A DNA stretch of 7,883 bases from Phycisphaerales bacterium UBA7708 (GTDB lineage: Bacteria; Planctomycetota; Phycisphaerae; Sedimentisphaerales; Anaerohalosphaeraceae): the NCBI GenBank assembly GCA_002482415.1, contig DLFY01000126.1:1822-9704 (forward strand). Reading direction: 5' to 3'. Both the position numbers and the translations under genes were made by a program. Positions within the stretch are counted from its first letter, which is position 1. Every line of letters starts with the position of its first letter. Shown here one piece after another: positions 1-6,010 of this stretch. A model generated the notes under the pieces. That model was not told where the DNA came from. It saw only the letters and a list, made by a program, of their open reading frames with translations, and made no database searches.

Positions 1-731
1 AACAGGCGGGACTGATGTCGTTTTCGTTTTCGCTCGATGGGCCGGATGCGGCCAGCCATGATGCGTTTCGGCAGGTGCCGGGGGCGTTTGAAACCACCCT
101 CAAGGCCATCGAAAAGGCCCGCAAGGCCAACCTGCGGTTCCAAATCAACACAACCCTGACGGGGGTGAATGTGGAGCATCTGGATGCGATTGCCCGGCTG
201 GCGGTGGAGCTGGGGGCGTCCTGCTGGAATCCGTTTGTACTGGTGCCGGTGGGGCGGGCCGAGCAGGATACGCAATTGCTGCTGGAGCCGAAGCGGTATG
301 AACAGGTTCTGGAGACGCTGGCGTCGATGAAGGCGACCTATCCGATTGAGTTGCGTGTGACCTGTGGGCCTCAGTTTGCCCGTGTCGCCCGGCAGAAGAA
401 AATCCCCGGAGCCGACCATGTTCGGGGGTGTCTGGCGGCCAGCGGATTTGCGTTTATCAGCTATCAGGGGGATGTGCAGACCTGCGGATTCCTGGAACTT
501 CAGGCGGGAAATCTGGTGCAAAATGGGTATAATCTGGTCGATATCTGGCACAACAATCCGCTGCTGCGGTCCATACGGGATATGTCGCAATATCGCGATT
601 TTTGCGGGCGATGCGGTTTTCTGGCTGACTGCCGGGGCTGCCGGGCGCGGGCGCTGATTGCTAACGGCCACCTGCTGGGGCAGGACCCCTTATGTGTGCT
701 TGGGCAAACGAGTATGGATAAAGTGAAATGA
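1..731 (+). CDS. ahbD: Radical SAM/SPASM haem synthase, AhbD-like (5' end cut by window)
   Basis: C-terminal ~240 residues of a radical SAM enzyme. The reading frame is open to the window edge (first full codon at base 3), so the ATG at 15 is an internal Met and the CxxxCxxC radical SAM motif lies upstream. Visible are the SLDG strand of the barrel (residues 6-9 counting from that Met), QINTT at 43-47, and a SPASM-type cysteine set: C117, C139, C157, C197, C200, C206, C209 and C227, with CGRC and CRGCRARA near the end. In the Ahb family, CGGCRARA and QINTT are typical of AhbD, which oxidatively decarboxylates the two propionates of Fe-coproporphyrin III to give haem b. AhbC instead tends to have CGGNFRVRA. 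Here the usual CGGC reads CRGC. The stop overlaps the next gene by ATGA, and that gene encodes siroheme decarboxylase, which supports the haem role. AhbC or another SPASM maturase is less likely. Confidence 0.8.
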   Translation, partial: QAGLMSFSFSLDGPDAASHDAFRQVPGAFETTLKAIEKARKANLRFQINTTLTGVNVEHLDAIARLAVELGASCWNPFVLVPVGRAEQDTQLLLEPKRYEQVLETLASMKATYPIELRVTCGPQFARVARQKKIPGADHVRGCLAASGFAFISYQGDVQTCGFLELQAGNLVQNGYNLVDIWHNNPLLRSIRDMSQYRDFCGRCGFLADCRGCRARALIANGHLLGQDPLCVLGQTSMDKVK

Positions 732-1681
732 CCGGACGTTCTGAGTTAGACAACTGTGTATTGCAATGGGTGCAGAACCCCTTGCCGCTGACGGAGCGAC
801 CGTTTCGGGAATTAGCACAGCAGGCGGGCTGTTCGGAGGCCGATGCGATAGCTGCAATCCGACGGCTCAAAGAACAGGGGTATATCCGCCGATACCGGGC
901 GCAGTTGGATTATAAACGGCTGGGCCGTGTGGCGACGCTGGTTACGGCCAGTGTGCCGACAGAAAAGCTGGACACGGTGGCTGCGGGGGTCAGTGCGATT
1001 GAAGGGGTGTCACATAATTATCTGCGAAATCACAAGTTCAATCTCTGGTTTACCTGTCAGGATGAATCGTTTGAGCGAATCGAAGCCATTTTGGGCAAAC
1101 TGACCGGACAAACCGGGGTAGAGTTTCGGGCTTTGCCGGCCGAGACGGTGTATAAACTGGATGTGCGTTTTGACCCGGCCGGGCCTTCGGAGAAGGATTT
1201 TCTGGCGGGGGGGTACCAGCCTGCGGGTGAGACGGGCGAAGTTGTGGAATTGACGGCAGACCAGCGGCAGGCGCTGCGGCTATTGCAGGAAGATATTGCG
1301 TTGACGGTAAGCCCATTGAGTCCGGATTTATTGAAAATCGCACAGAAGTTGTCCGATAAGGGCGTAATCCGGCGTATCGCAGCGGTGCTGGACCACCGTA
1401 AGCTGGGCTATACAGTCAATGTGATGCTGGCAGCGGTTGTGGAGAAAGCTCGTATGGATGCAGCGGGCAAAGCGATGGCGTCCCGTGCGGCGGTCAGCCA
1501 TTGTTATCAGCGAAGAACGTTTGCCGGCTGGCCTTATAATCTGTTTGCCATGATTCACGCCGGGCGGATGGAGGATGTACAGCGGTTTATCGATGAACTT
1601 GCTGAGGAATACCGTATTTGCGATTATACGCTGCTGCCGACGGTACGTGAGTTCAAGAAAAAACCGGTTTTCTATTCGTGA
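728..1681 (+). CDS. ahbAB: Siroheme decarboxylase, fused AhbA-AhbB halves
   Basis: A 317-aa protein made of two tandem Lrp/AsnC-like halves, each a winged helix plus a ligand-binding domain. Half one spans about 1-150 and half two about 175-317, joined by a Gly/Pro/Glu-rich linker. Siroheme decarboxylase removes the C12 and C18 acetate carboxyls of siroheme to give 12,18-didecarboxysiroheme, the entry to the alternative haem pathway. In most organisms AhbA and AhbB are separate subunits of about 150-170 aa. Family signatures are SHNYLRNHKFNLWFT at 95-109 and SHCYQRR...WPYNLFAMIH at 257-277, plus LPTVREFKK near the C terminus. The HYxRxxxxNLWF-type segments carry the residues implicated in siroheme decarboxylation. 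The start ATG overlaps the ahbD-like stop, so translation is probably coupled. The second winged helix is about 10 residues shorter than the first (see findings). Which half corresponds to AhbA and which to AhbB was not assigned. NirDL-type proteins share this two-half layout, but the AhbD-like neighbour favours haem b rather than haem d1. Confidence 0.85.
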   Translation: MTGRSELDNCVLQWVQNPLPLTERPFRELAQQAGCSEADAIAAIRRLKEQGYIRRYRAQLDYKRLGRVATLVTASVPTEKLDTVAAGVSAIEGVSHNYLRNHKFNLWFTCQDESFERIEAILGKLTGQTGVEFRALPAETVYKLDVRFDPAGPSEKDFLAGGYQPAGETGEVVELTADQRQALRLLQEDIALTVSPLSPDLLKIAQKLSDKGVIRRIAAVLDHRKLGYTVNVMLAAVVEKARMDAAGKAMASRAAVSHCYQRRTFAGWPYNLFAMIHAGRMEDVQRFIDELAEEYRICDYTLLPTVREFKKKPVFYS

Positions 1682-1758
1682 TGTCGGCTTTACCTGAATA
1701 AGAGCAGGAAAAGACAAAAAACAAGTTGCATTCGGGTACTCTGTCGTTACATTTTCTC

Positions 1759-1764
1759 TATAAT
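1759..1764 (+). promoter_or_regulatory. Perfect -10 box (TATAAT) for the metF-fusion gene
   Basis: TATAAT lies in the 85-base gap after ahbAB. Transcription would start near 1771. No good -35 hexamer sits at 16-18 bp spacing (TTGCAT at 1726-1731 is 27 bp away), so this is a -10-only prediction. Its position argues against the ATG at 1767 as the translation start, because that codon would precede the mRNA. Confidence 0.45.
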
Positions 1765-1805
1765 GAATGCTCAGATACATAGAAACCATGGACAATAGAC
1801 ATGAT

Positions 1806-1810
1806 GGAGA
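1806..1810 (+). promoter_or_regulatory. Shine-Dalgarno (GGAGA) that decides a GTG start at 1818
   Basis: GGAG(A) ends 8 bases before the GTG at 1818. Neither in-frame ATG further upstream (1767, 1788) has a recognisable Shine-Dalgarno. Confidence 0.6.
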
Positions 1811-1817
1811 TTCTGCT

Positions 1818-4268
1818 GTGGCTCAAAAGAGATTAAAGTCGCAACTGCGGGCAAAAAAAGATTTTATCATTGTTGCCGAGCTGACGGGTGGGCCGGGGTA
1901 CAGTTTTGCTCCGATTGAGAAATTCCTGACAGGATATCAGCAGGCCGGGGCAGGAGCGATTCCGAGTGGCTTTGATTTTACCGGTATCATGCTGCCGCAA
2001 AATCCCGGCGGAGTAGCCAATATTGACCCGTCCGATGTACTGGCCGTGCTTACGCAGAAGAATTTGCTGGGGGATTTGGATTTTATTCCGCATCTGAGCT
2101 GTAAAGACAGTAACGCAGATGGGTTGACCAGTACGCTGGTCGGGTACCGTCAGCGCGGCGTGGAAACGCTGCTGGCTCTGACTGGGGATAAGCCGGTGAC
2201 GGCCAAAGGGGTGTTTGAGGTCGAATCGGTGGGGCTGTTGAGCCAAATCCACAAAATGAACAACAGTGCTCTGATTAAATCCACACCTGAACAACTGGCA
2301 AAGACACGACAGATTTTTGCCGGGGCTGCGGTGTCGCCTTTTAAGTACACCGAGGCTTCCCTGATGCAGCAGTATTATAAAATGGAGAAGAAGATTGCCG
2401 CCGGGGCGGAGTTTCTGGTGACTCAGGTCGGCTGGGACTGGAAAAAGTCGATGGAGTTGATGCAGTATCTCAGGGATAATCGGATTGAAGTCCCTGTGCT
2501 GGGCAATGTCTATTGGCTGACGACGCTGACGCCGGCCCCGCGGCTGATGCACGATATCAAGCTGCCGGGCTGCTTTGTCAGCGATGCGCTGCTGGCCAAG
2601 CTGCAGTCGGAAACGGTGGACGAGCATATCGAACGGGCGGCCCAGCAGGTGGCGATGTATCGGTCGATTGGAGCGGCCGGGGCGGATATCGGCGGGGTGC
2701 ATGATTTTGATATTTTCGTGAGAATTCTGCGGCGGGCCGCTGAAATCGGCGACCAGTGGCGGCAATATAAGGATAATCTGTACTGGCCGGCGGAGAAGGC
2801 GTTTTATCTGTATGATGACAGCGGCAGGGCAGTGGAGTTATCCCGGCCAAAGAAGCGGTTCAATGAGAAATTCTTTAATTTTATGCACCGGGCGATTCTG
2901 GACCCCAAATACAGCGGCTTCCGGGCATTTCGCAAATGTGTGCACTGGGTGCGGGCCGACAAGGAAAAAAGCTGTACATACAAGGCGTTTAATGCTATAG
3001 AAAAGGGCTTTAAATACCTTGCTTTTGAGTGTCAGGAATGCGGCGACTGTTACCTGCCTGAAAATTTCGGCTATTGCACCATCGGCGGCTGCGAGAAAGG
3101 ACTGGATAATGTCCCCTGCGGCGATGCCACGGTAAAGGGTTATTGCGGCAATAATCAGGATCGGTTGTGTATTGGTGAGAAGGTGTATGGTTCGGCTGCC
3201 GCCGAGGTTGGCGGACGGCAGCGGCTGCGGCAGACCAGCAATCGCCCCCGGGTTCCGGCTCTGGAGCATACCAGTTCGATTGTGAATTATCTGTTTGGAA
3301 GGGACCATACAATGAAACGGCCGTTGATTGAAATCGGCGAATCGATACACGCTTCAATCCCCAAGACTGGAGCGATTATGAAGCAACTTCAGGAGCTTGG
3401 ACCGGATGCTTATACCAAGCCCAGCCCGCAGTTGGACTATATCCGTGCACTGATTGAATCCCAGGCCTCCGACGGAGCCAGCTATATCGCCGTCAACCTG
3501 GATGCCTTCGGCGAATCCGATGCGAATGCAGCAGTGGGGATGATGAAACAGTATGTCCGCCTGGTCCGCAAGTGGGGCATGGGGGTGCCGATTTGCTTGG
3601 ACAGCAGCAATGACGAGGTGCTGATTGCCGGCCTGAAGGAATGGTACAATACCGACCAGCCGGTCAGGGCGCCGCTGATGAATTCGATTAAAGTCTATAC
3701 CGCGGATAAAATGATGCCGCTGAAGAAGGAATACAACTTTTCATTCATCGGCCTGCTGGTCAGTGAAGAAAAGCCCACCGGCCCCGGCGGTTCGCATTCC
3801 GTAGATGAATTGTTCGGCCTGGCCAAGGAATTGTTCCAGAAGGCGATGACCTTTGGCTTCAAGCCCGAGGAAATCTTCTTCGATTCGACGGTCTTTCCGC
3901 TGGCGATTGATATGCCGATGGATCCGGGAGTGCCGGGCTACACTTATCGGGCATTCAATACCATCAGAAAGATTAAATCCGACCCGCAGATGAAGGGCTG
4001 CCATTTCTCACTGGGGGTCAGCAACTGCTGTCGTGACCTGCCCGGCCGAAAAATCGGCATTTGCCGGGCGTATGTCGCCAAGGCGATGGAGTATGGTCTG
4101 GATGCGGGGATTGTCAATATTGAACATCATTACGGCGAAAAACCTGCCGATCCGGAATTGCTGGATTTGGTTAACGCCTTCGTCCAGCTTGACGGCTCGA
4201 TGGACAAGCTCAATGATGCGATGATGAAGATGGGCCAGTTTTGTGCCTCAGTGCGCAAACCGGAGTAA
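1818..4268 (+). CDS. MetF-MetV-pterin methyltransferase fusion (methylene-THF reductase + AcsE-like methyltransferase)
   Basis: An 816-aa protein when read from GTG 1818. Upstream in-frame ATGs at 1767 and 1788 would give 833 or 826 aa but lack a Shine-Dalgarno. Residues ~14-315 are a MetF TIM barrel, reducing 5,10-methylene-THF to 5-methyl-THF. The catalytic Glu of the opening strand (AEL, E21) and the flavin-site Asp of LTGDKP (D124) are present. Residues ~325-495 are a cysteine-rich MetV-like module (MTHFR C-terminal family) with C374, C386, C405, C408, C411, C420, C425, C434, C443 and C451, probably binding Zn or Fe-S. Residues ~499-816 resemble AcsE/MeTr and the MetH pterin domain. Residues matching the AcsE pterin site are D595 (CLDSSN), N622 (MNS), D689 (FDS) and N736 (VSN). 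AcsE moves the methyl of methyl-THF to a corrinoid protein. In acetogens these activities sit on separate subunits or enzymes. The electron donor and corrinoid partner are not in the window. The gene ends convergently, 5 bases from the minus-strand module. The domain calls are firm; the physiological role (Wood-Ljungdahl methyl branch or methionine supply) is inference. Confidence 0.88.
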   Translation: MAQKRLKSQLRAKKDFIIVAELTGGPGYSFAPIEKFLTGYQQAGAGAIPSGFDFTGIMLPQNPGGVANIDPSDVLAVLTQKNLLGDLDFIPHLSCKDSNADGLTSTLVGYRQRGVETLLALTGDKPVTAKGVFEVESVGLLSQIHKMNNSALIKSTPEQLAKTRQIFAGAAVSPFKYTEASLMQQYYKMEKKIAAGAEFLVTQVGWDWKKSMELMQYLRDNRIEVPVLGNVYWLTTLTPAPRLMHDIKLPGCFVSDALLAKLQSETVDEHIERAAQQVAMYRSIGAAGADIGGVHDFDIFVRILRRAAEIGDQWRQYKDNLYWPAEKAFYLYDDSGRAVELSRPKKRFNEKFFNFMHRAILDPKYSGFRAFRKCVHWVRADKEKSCTYKAFNAIEKGFKYLAFECQECGDCYLPENFGYCTIGGCEKGLDNVPCGDATVKGYCGNNQDRLCIGEKVYGSAAAEVGGRQRLRQTSNRPRVPALEHTSSIVNYLFGRDHTMKRPLIEIGESIHASIPKTGAIMKQLQELGPDAYTKPSPQLDYIRALIESQASDGASYIAVNLDAFGESDANAAVGMMKQYVRLVRKWGMGVPICLDSSNDEVLIAGLKEWYNTDQPVRAPLMNSIKVYTADKMMPLKKEYNFSFIGLLVSEEKPTGPGGSHSVDELFGLAKELFQKAMTFGFKPEEIFFDSTVFPLAIDMPMDPGVPGYTYRAFNTIRKIKSDPQMKGCHFSLGVSNCCRDLPGRKIGICRAYVAKAMEYGLDAGIVNIEHHYGEKPADPELLDLVNAFVQLDGSMDKLNDAMMKMGQFCASVRKPE
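3297..3303 (+). promoter_or_regulatory. Possible internal ribosome-binding site at the methyltransferase domain boundary
   Basis: GGAAGGG lies 8 bases before the in-frame ATG at 3312. That ATG opens MKRPLIEIGE, exactly where the AcsE-like domain begins. Initiation here would give a free 318-aa methyltransferase. It may be functional or a relic of two formerly separate genes. Confidence 0.35.
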
Positions 4269-4273
4269 CCTCT

Positions 4274-4729
4274 CTATTGATTTGCTTTGTCTTCGAGGGC
4301 TTCAATGTCGGCAAGGTCTTTGTTCCTGCCGAGGGTTTTTTTGTTGATAATAAGCTCTTTTTTACCGATGAAAAAAACCGGGATAGATGCCAATGTCCCC
4401 GCAGTTTTACCGGCAAGAATCTGTTCCCATGTCAGGCCGGTTAATGTCGTCATGATATCGATTCGGGAAGGCGGATAACCTAACTGCACGACGGATTCCT
4501 GCTGGCAGAAATCCTCTTCGGTCAATTGAAGCGATCCGAAACCAAATTCAGCCAGTGTGTCCAATACCTTACGGGCATTGGCTTTGTCGGGTTTGATAAG
4601 GATGCCAAGGTCTCCGGTAAACCGGGGTGAGCCATGGAAAGCCAGTGCGTGCGCTCCGACAACGATGTACTCAACCTTGTGTGCGTTTAATAACTCGAGC
4701 CACTCTTTGAAGTCGCGGGATAGTTCCAT
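4274..4729 (-). CDS. Nucleotidyltransferase-fold protein with altered DxD (DLG) motif
   Basis: A 151-aa protein of the small stand-alone nucleotidyltransferase group. The fold signature VGAHALAFHGSPR is at 24-36, followed by TGDLGILI at 38-45 where the family normally has DLDIWI or DLDVWV. The first metal-binding Asp (D40) is present, but position 42 is Gly (codon GGC, one transition from Asp GAC). The third acidic position is plausibly D91 in SRIDIMT. LGYPPSRID and KDLADIEAL near the C terminus match relatives I recall. The start at 4729 is chosen because AGAAGG precedes it by 7 bases and homologues begin MELSxDFKE. A longer in-frame read from 4855 is the shadow of the upstream gene. It overlaps the small partner by 59 bases. 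Loss of the second Asp suggests weak or no transferase activity, or a substrate-binding role. Such proteins often sit in toxin-antitoxin-like pairs. The exact function is unknown. Confidence 0.75.
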   Translation of the reverse strand: MELSRDFKEWLELLNAHKVEYIVVGAHALAFHGSPRFTGDLGILIKPDKANARKVLDTLAEFGFGSLQLTEEDFCQQESVVQLGYPPSRIDIMTTLTGLTWEQILAGKTAGTLASIPVFFIGKKELIINKKTLGRNKDLADIEALEDKANQ

Positions 4730-4859
4730 AGACCTGCCTTCTGTAAAACTCCACCGCCGCCAGCCTTTCCTCAACCGGGCGGCTGAGCCAGTATTCCAGA
4801 TTCTGGCGGATTTCATCATGCTCAGAAAGTTTTGCTTTGTGAACAACCTTTTCAATCAT
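4671..4859 (-). CDS. Conserved 62-aa small protein paired with the nucleotidyltransferase
   Basis: The protein begins MIEKVVHKAKLSEHDEIRQ and contains EYWLSRPVEERLAAVEFYRR and a basic tail, RLQRVARVIKR. It is soluble, probably mostly helical, and charged. I recall similar short proteins (YWLSRPPEER...AAVEFLRRQ) encoded directly upstream of nucleotidyltransferases in many bacteria, but I know no assigned function. Its last 59 bases overlap the nucleotidyltransferase in another frame, so the two are co-transcribed and probably translationally coupled. The only in-frame ATG is at 4859. A strong promoter places the mRNA 5' end at about that A, so translation is probably leaderless. The size and arrangement suggest an antitoxin or cofactor for the neighbour; that role is inference. 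An alternative is that it is a structural partner only. Confidence 0.6.
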   Translation of the reverse strand: MIEKVVHKAKLSEHDEIRQNLEYWLSRPVEERLAAVEFYRRQVYGTIPRLQRVARVIKRTQG

Positions 4860-4865
4860 ACCTAT

Positions 4866-4893
4866 ATTATACCCGGAGATTGTCTAATGTAAA
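4866..4893 (-). promoter_or_regulatory. Strong sigma-70-type promoter for the small protein/nucleotidyltransferase pair
   Basis: On the minus strand the -35 is TTTACA (4893-4888), then a 16-bp spacer, then a perfect TATAAT -10 (4871-4866). The predicted start, about 7 bases downstream, falls at 4859-4860, on the ATG of the small gene. Confidence 0.6.
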
Positions 4894-4929
4894 GCTGTGG
4901 CTTTTTATCGGAACGGGGTATTTTTTTCT

Positions 4930-4961
4930 TTGACAAGCCAGAAAATAGTGGTACATATATA
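4930..4961 (+). promoter_or_regulatory. Probable promoter for the DUF4870 gene
   Basis: A perfect TTGACA -35 lies at 4930-4935. The -10 falls in the AT-rich run TACATATATA (4952-4961), where the best hexamer is ambiguous: TACATA gives a 16-bp spacer and TATATA gives 20 bp. It diverges from the minus-strand promoter, with 36 bp between the two -35 elements. No clear operator palindrome was seen between them. Confidence 0.45.
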
Positions 4962-4990
4962 GATAAAACAAGACCATAAAAGTTTGATTT

Positions 4991-4997
4991 AGGAGGT
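4991..4997 (+). promoter_or_regulatory. Consensus Shine-Dalgarno AGGAGGT
   Basis: AGGAGGT with a 6-base spacer to the ATG at 5004. It is the strongest ribosome-binding site in the window and fixes the start of the DUF4870 gene, suggesting high expression. Confidence 0.85.
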
Positions 4998-5003
4998 AAA
5001 ACC

Positions 5004-5396
5004 ATGGAACAGCAGAATACAACTGGGCAGCCCGAACAAGCACCGGCTCAGCCAGTGGAGGCTCAGAAAGCCGACATTTCCAACGATGCTAAAAACCTTG
5101 GCATGTTATGCCATTTACTGGGTCTTTTTACCAGTTTTGTCGGACCGCTGATTATCTGGCTGATTAAGAAAGATGCCATGTCTTACGTGGATTATCATGG
5201 CAAAGAGGCCTTGAATTTTCAGATTACGGTGGCAATTGCTTTAGTTGTGGCGGGTATTTCAGTATTTTGCGTGATTGGTCCGTTTCTTATACCTGTGATC
5301 TACCTGCTTGACCTTATCTTCTGTATTATCGCCTCCATAGCCGCATCCAAGGGCGAATATTATAAGTATCCTGTCTGCCTGCGGCTGGTTAAATAA
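5004..5396 (+). CDS. DUF4870 (Tic20-like) small membrane protein
   Basis: A 130-aa protein with a soluble N terminus rich in Gln, Pro and Ala (residues 1-25), followed by three hydrophobic segments at about 34-54, 71-93 and 94-114, so an inner-membrane protein. The hallmark is YHGKEALNFQIT (64-75), the H-x-x-x-A-x-N-F-Q element between the first two membrane segments. DUF4870 proteins resemble the Tic20 fold, and no bacterial function is firmly established. It is monocistronic, with its own promoter, a consensus Shine-Dalgarno and a terminator directly after the stop. The family call is secure; no role can be given. Confidence 0.85.
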   Translation: MEQQNTTGQPEQAPAQPVEAQKADISNDAKNLGMLCHLLGLFTSFVGPLIIWLIKKDAMSYVDYHGKEALNFQITVAIALVVAGISVFCVIGPFLIPVIYLLDLIFCIIASIAASKGEYYKYPVCLRLVK

Positions 5397-5422
5397 TACT
5401 TACTTTTCGAAAGTTTTTTCAG

Positions 5423-5448
5423 GCCGGGCTTATGACCCGGCTTTTTTT
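5423..5448 (+). terminator. Rho-independent terminator after the DUF4870 gene
   Basis: Stem GCCGGG (5423-5428) pairs with CCCGGC (5436-5441) across a 7-base loop and is followed directly by seven T (5442-5448). Flanking A5421/G5422 can extend the stem with T5442/T5443. The hairpin starts 26 bases after the stop codon and separates this gene from smpB. Confidence 0.9.
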
Positions 5449-5533
5449 ATCGGTAAAATAGGAAGATATGACCATGAATGTTTCCTGGATACCGGCCTTG
5501 CAAAATACGGAATTTCAGGTAAGATAGATACTT

Positions 5534-6010
5534 ATGACGCAAAAACAGGATAAAAAACAGTCTGGACCTGTGATTCAGAATAAAAAGGCCTTTTTCAACT
5601 TTGAACTGGTGGAAAAGGTTGAGGCCGGGCTTGCGCTGGTGGGGACCGAGGTCAAGAGCCTCCGGGATAAGCTGTGCGAGCTGGATGCGGCATACGCCCG
5701 GATCAACGGCGAAGAAGTCTGGCTGGTTGGCTGCAAGATTGCCCAATATGCCCAGGCCGCAAATGCTGCCAATCATGAACCCACACGTAAACGCAAGCTG
5801 CTGCTGCATAAAATCCAGATTCGAAAACTTAAAACCAAGCTGGAGCAGCGGGGCTATACGCTGGTTCCACTGCGTATTTATTTTAATGACCGGGGCATTG
5901 CCAAATGTGAACTGGGGCTGGCCCGGGGTAAACGGCAATATGACAAGCGTCAGAAAATTCAGGATAAAGACCAGAAACGGGATATGGGGCGGATTAAAAA
6001 ATATTTGTGA
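5534..6010 (+). CDS. smpB: SsrA-binding protein SmpB
   Basis: A 158-aa protein, normal length for SmpB. SmpB binds tmRNA and brings it to stalled ribosomes for trans-translation. Family signatures are LVGTEVKSLRDK (35-46), NHEPTRKRKLLLHK (80-93), the YTLVPLRIYF strand (108-117) and LARGKRQYDKRQ (129-140). A basic C-terminal tail (KDQKRDMGRIKKYL) is the segment that mimics mRNA in the A site. The Shine-Dalgarno is weak: AGG at 5517-5519 is 14 bases from the ATG, and no better start is available. The tmRNA gene ssrA was not seen in the window. Identity is secure. Confidence 0.95.
   Translation: MTQKQDKKQSGPVIQNKKAFFNFELVEKVEAGLALVGTEVKSLRDKLCELDAAYARINGEEVWLVGCKIAQYAQAANAANHEPTRKRKLLLHKIQIRKLKTKLEQRGYTLVPLRIYFNDRGIAKCELGLARGKRQYDKRQKIQDKDQKRDMGRIKKYL

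Noticed and set aside
1660..1671. Perfect palindrome AAAACCGGTTTT near the end of ahbAB
   Set aside because: It has no loop, lies inside coding sequence and gives no stable terminator hairpin. It follows from Lys-Lys-Pro-Val codons.
1682..1817. Possible cobalamin or SAM riboswitch ahead of the C1 gene
   Set aside because: The gap is short and no riboswitch core or multi-stem fold could be recognised. The predicted leader is only about 47 bases.
1833..2765. 310-aa open frame on the minus strand
   Set aside because: Antisense shadow of the MetF domain. The His/Arg/Gln-rich composition is typical of the complement of a real coding frame.
4730..4855. N-terminal extension of the nucleotidyltransferase to 193 aa
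   Set aside because: The extra 42 residues run out of frame over the conserved small protein. The ATG at 4729 has a good Shine-Dalgarno and matches the family N terminus.
4891..4907. AAAGC-TGTG-GCTTT hairpin with a short T-run
   Set aside because: Only five mostly A-T pairs. It overlaps the -35 of the minus-strand promoter and has no plus-strand gene ending nearby to terminate.
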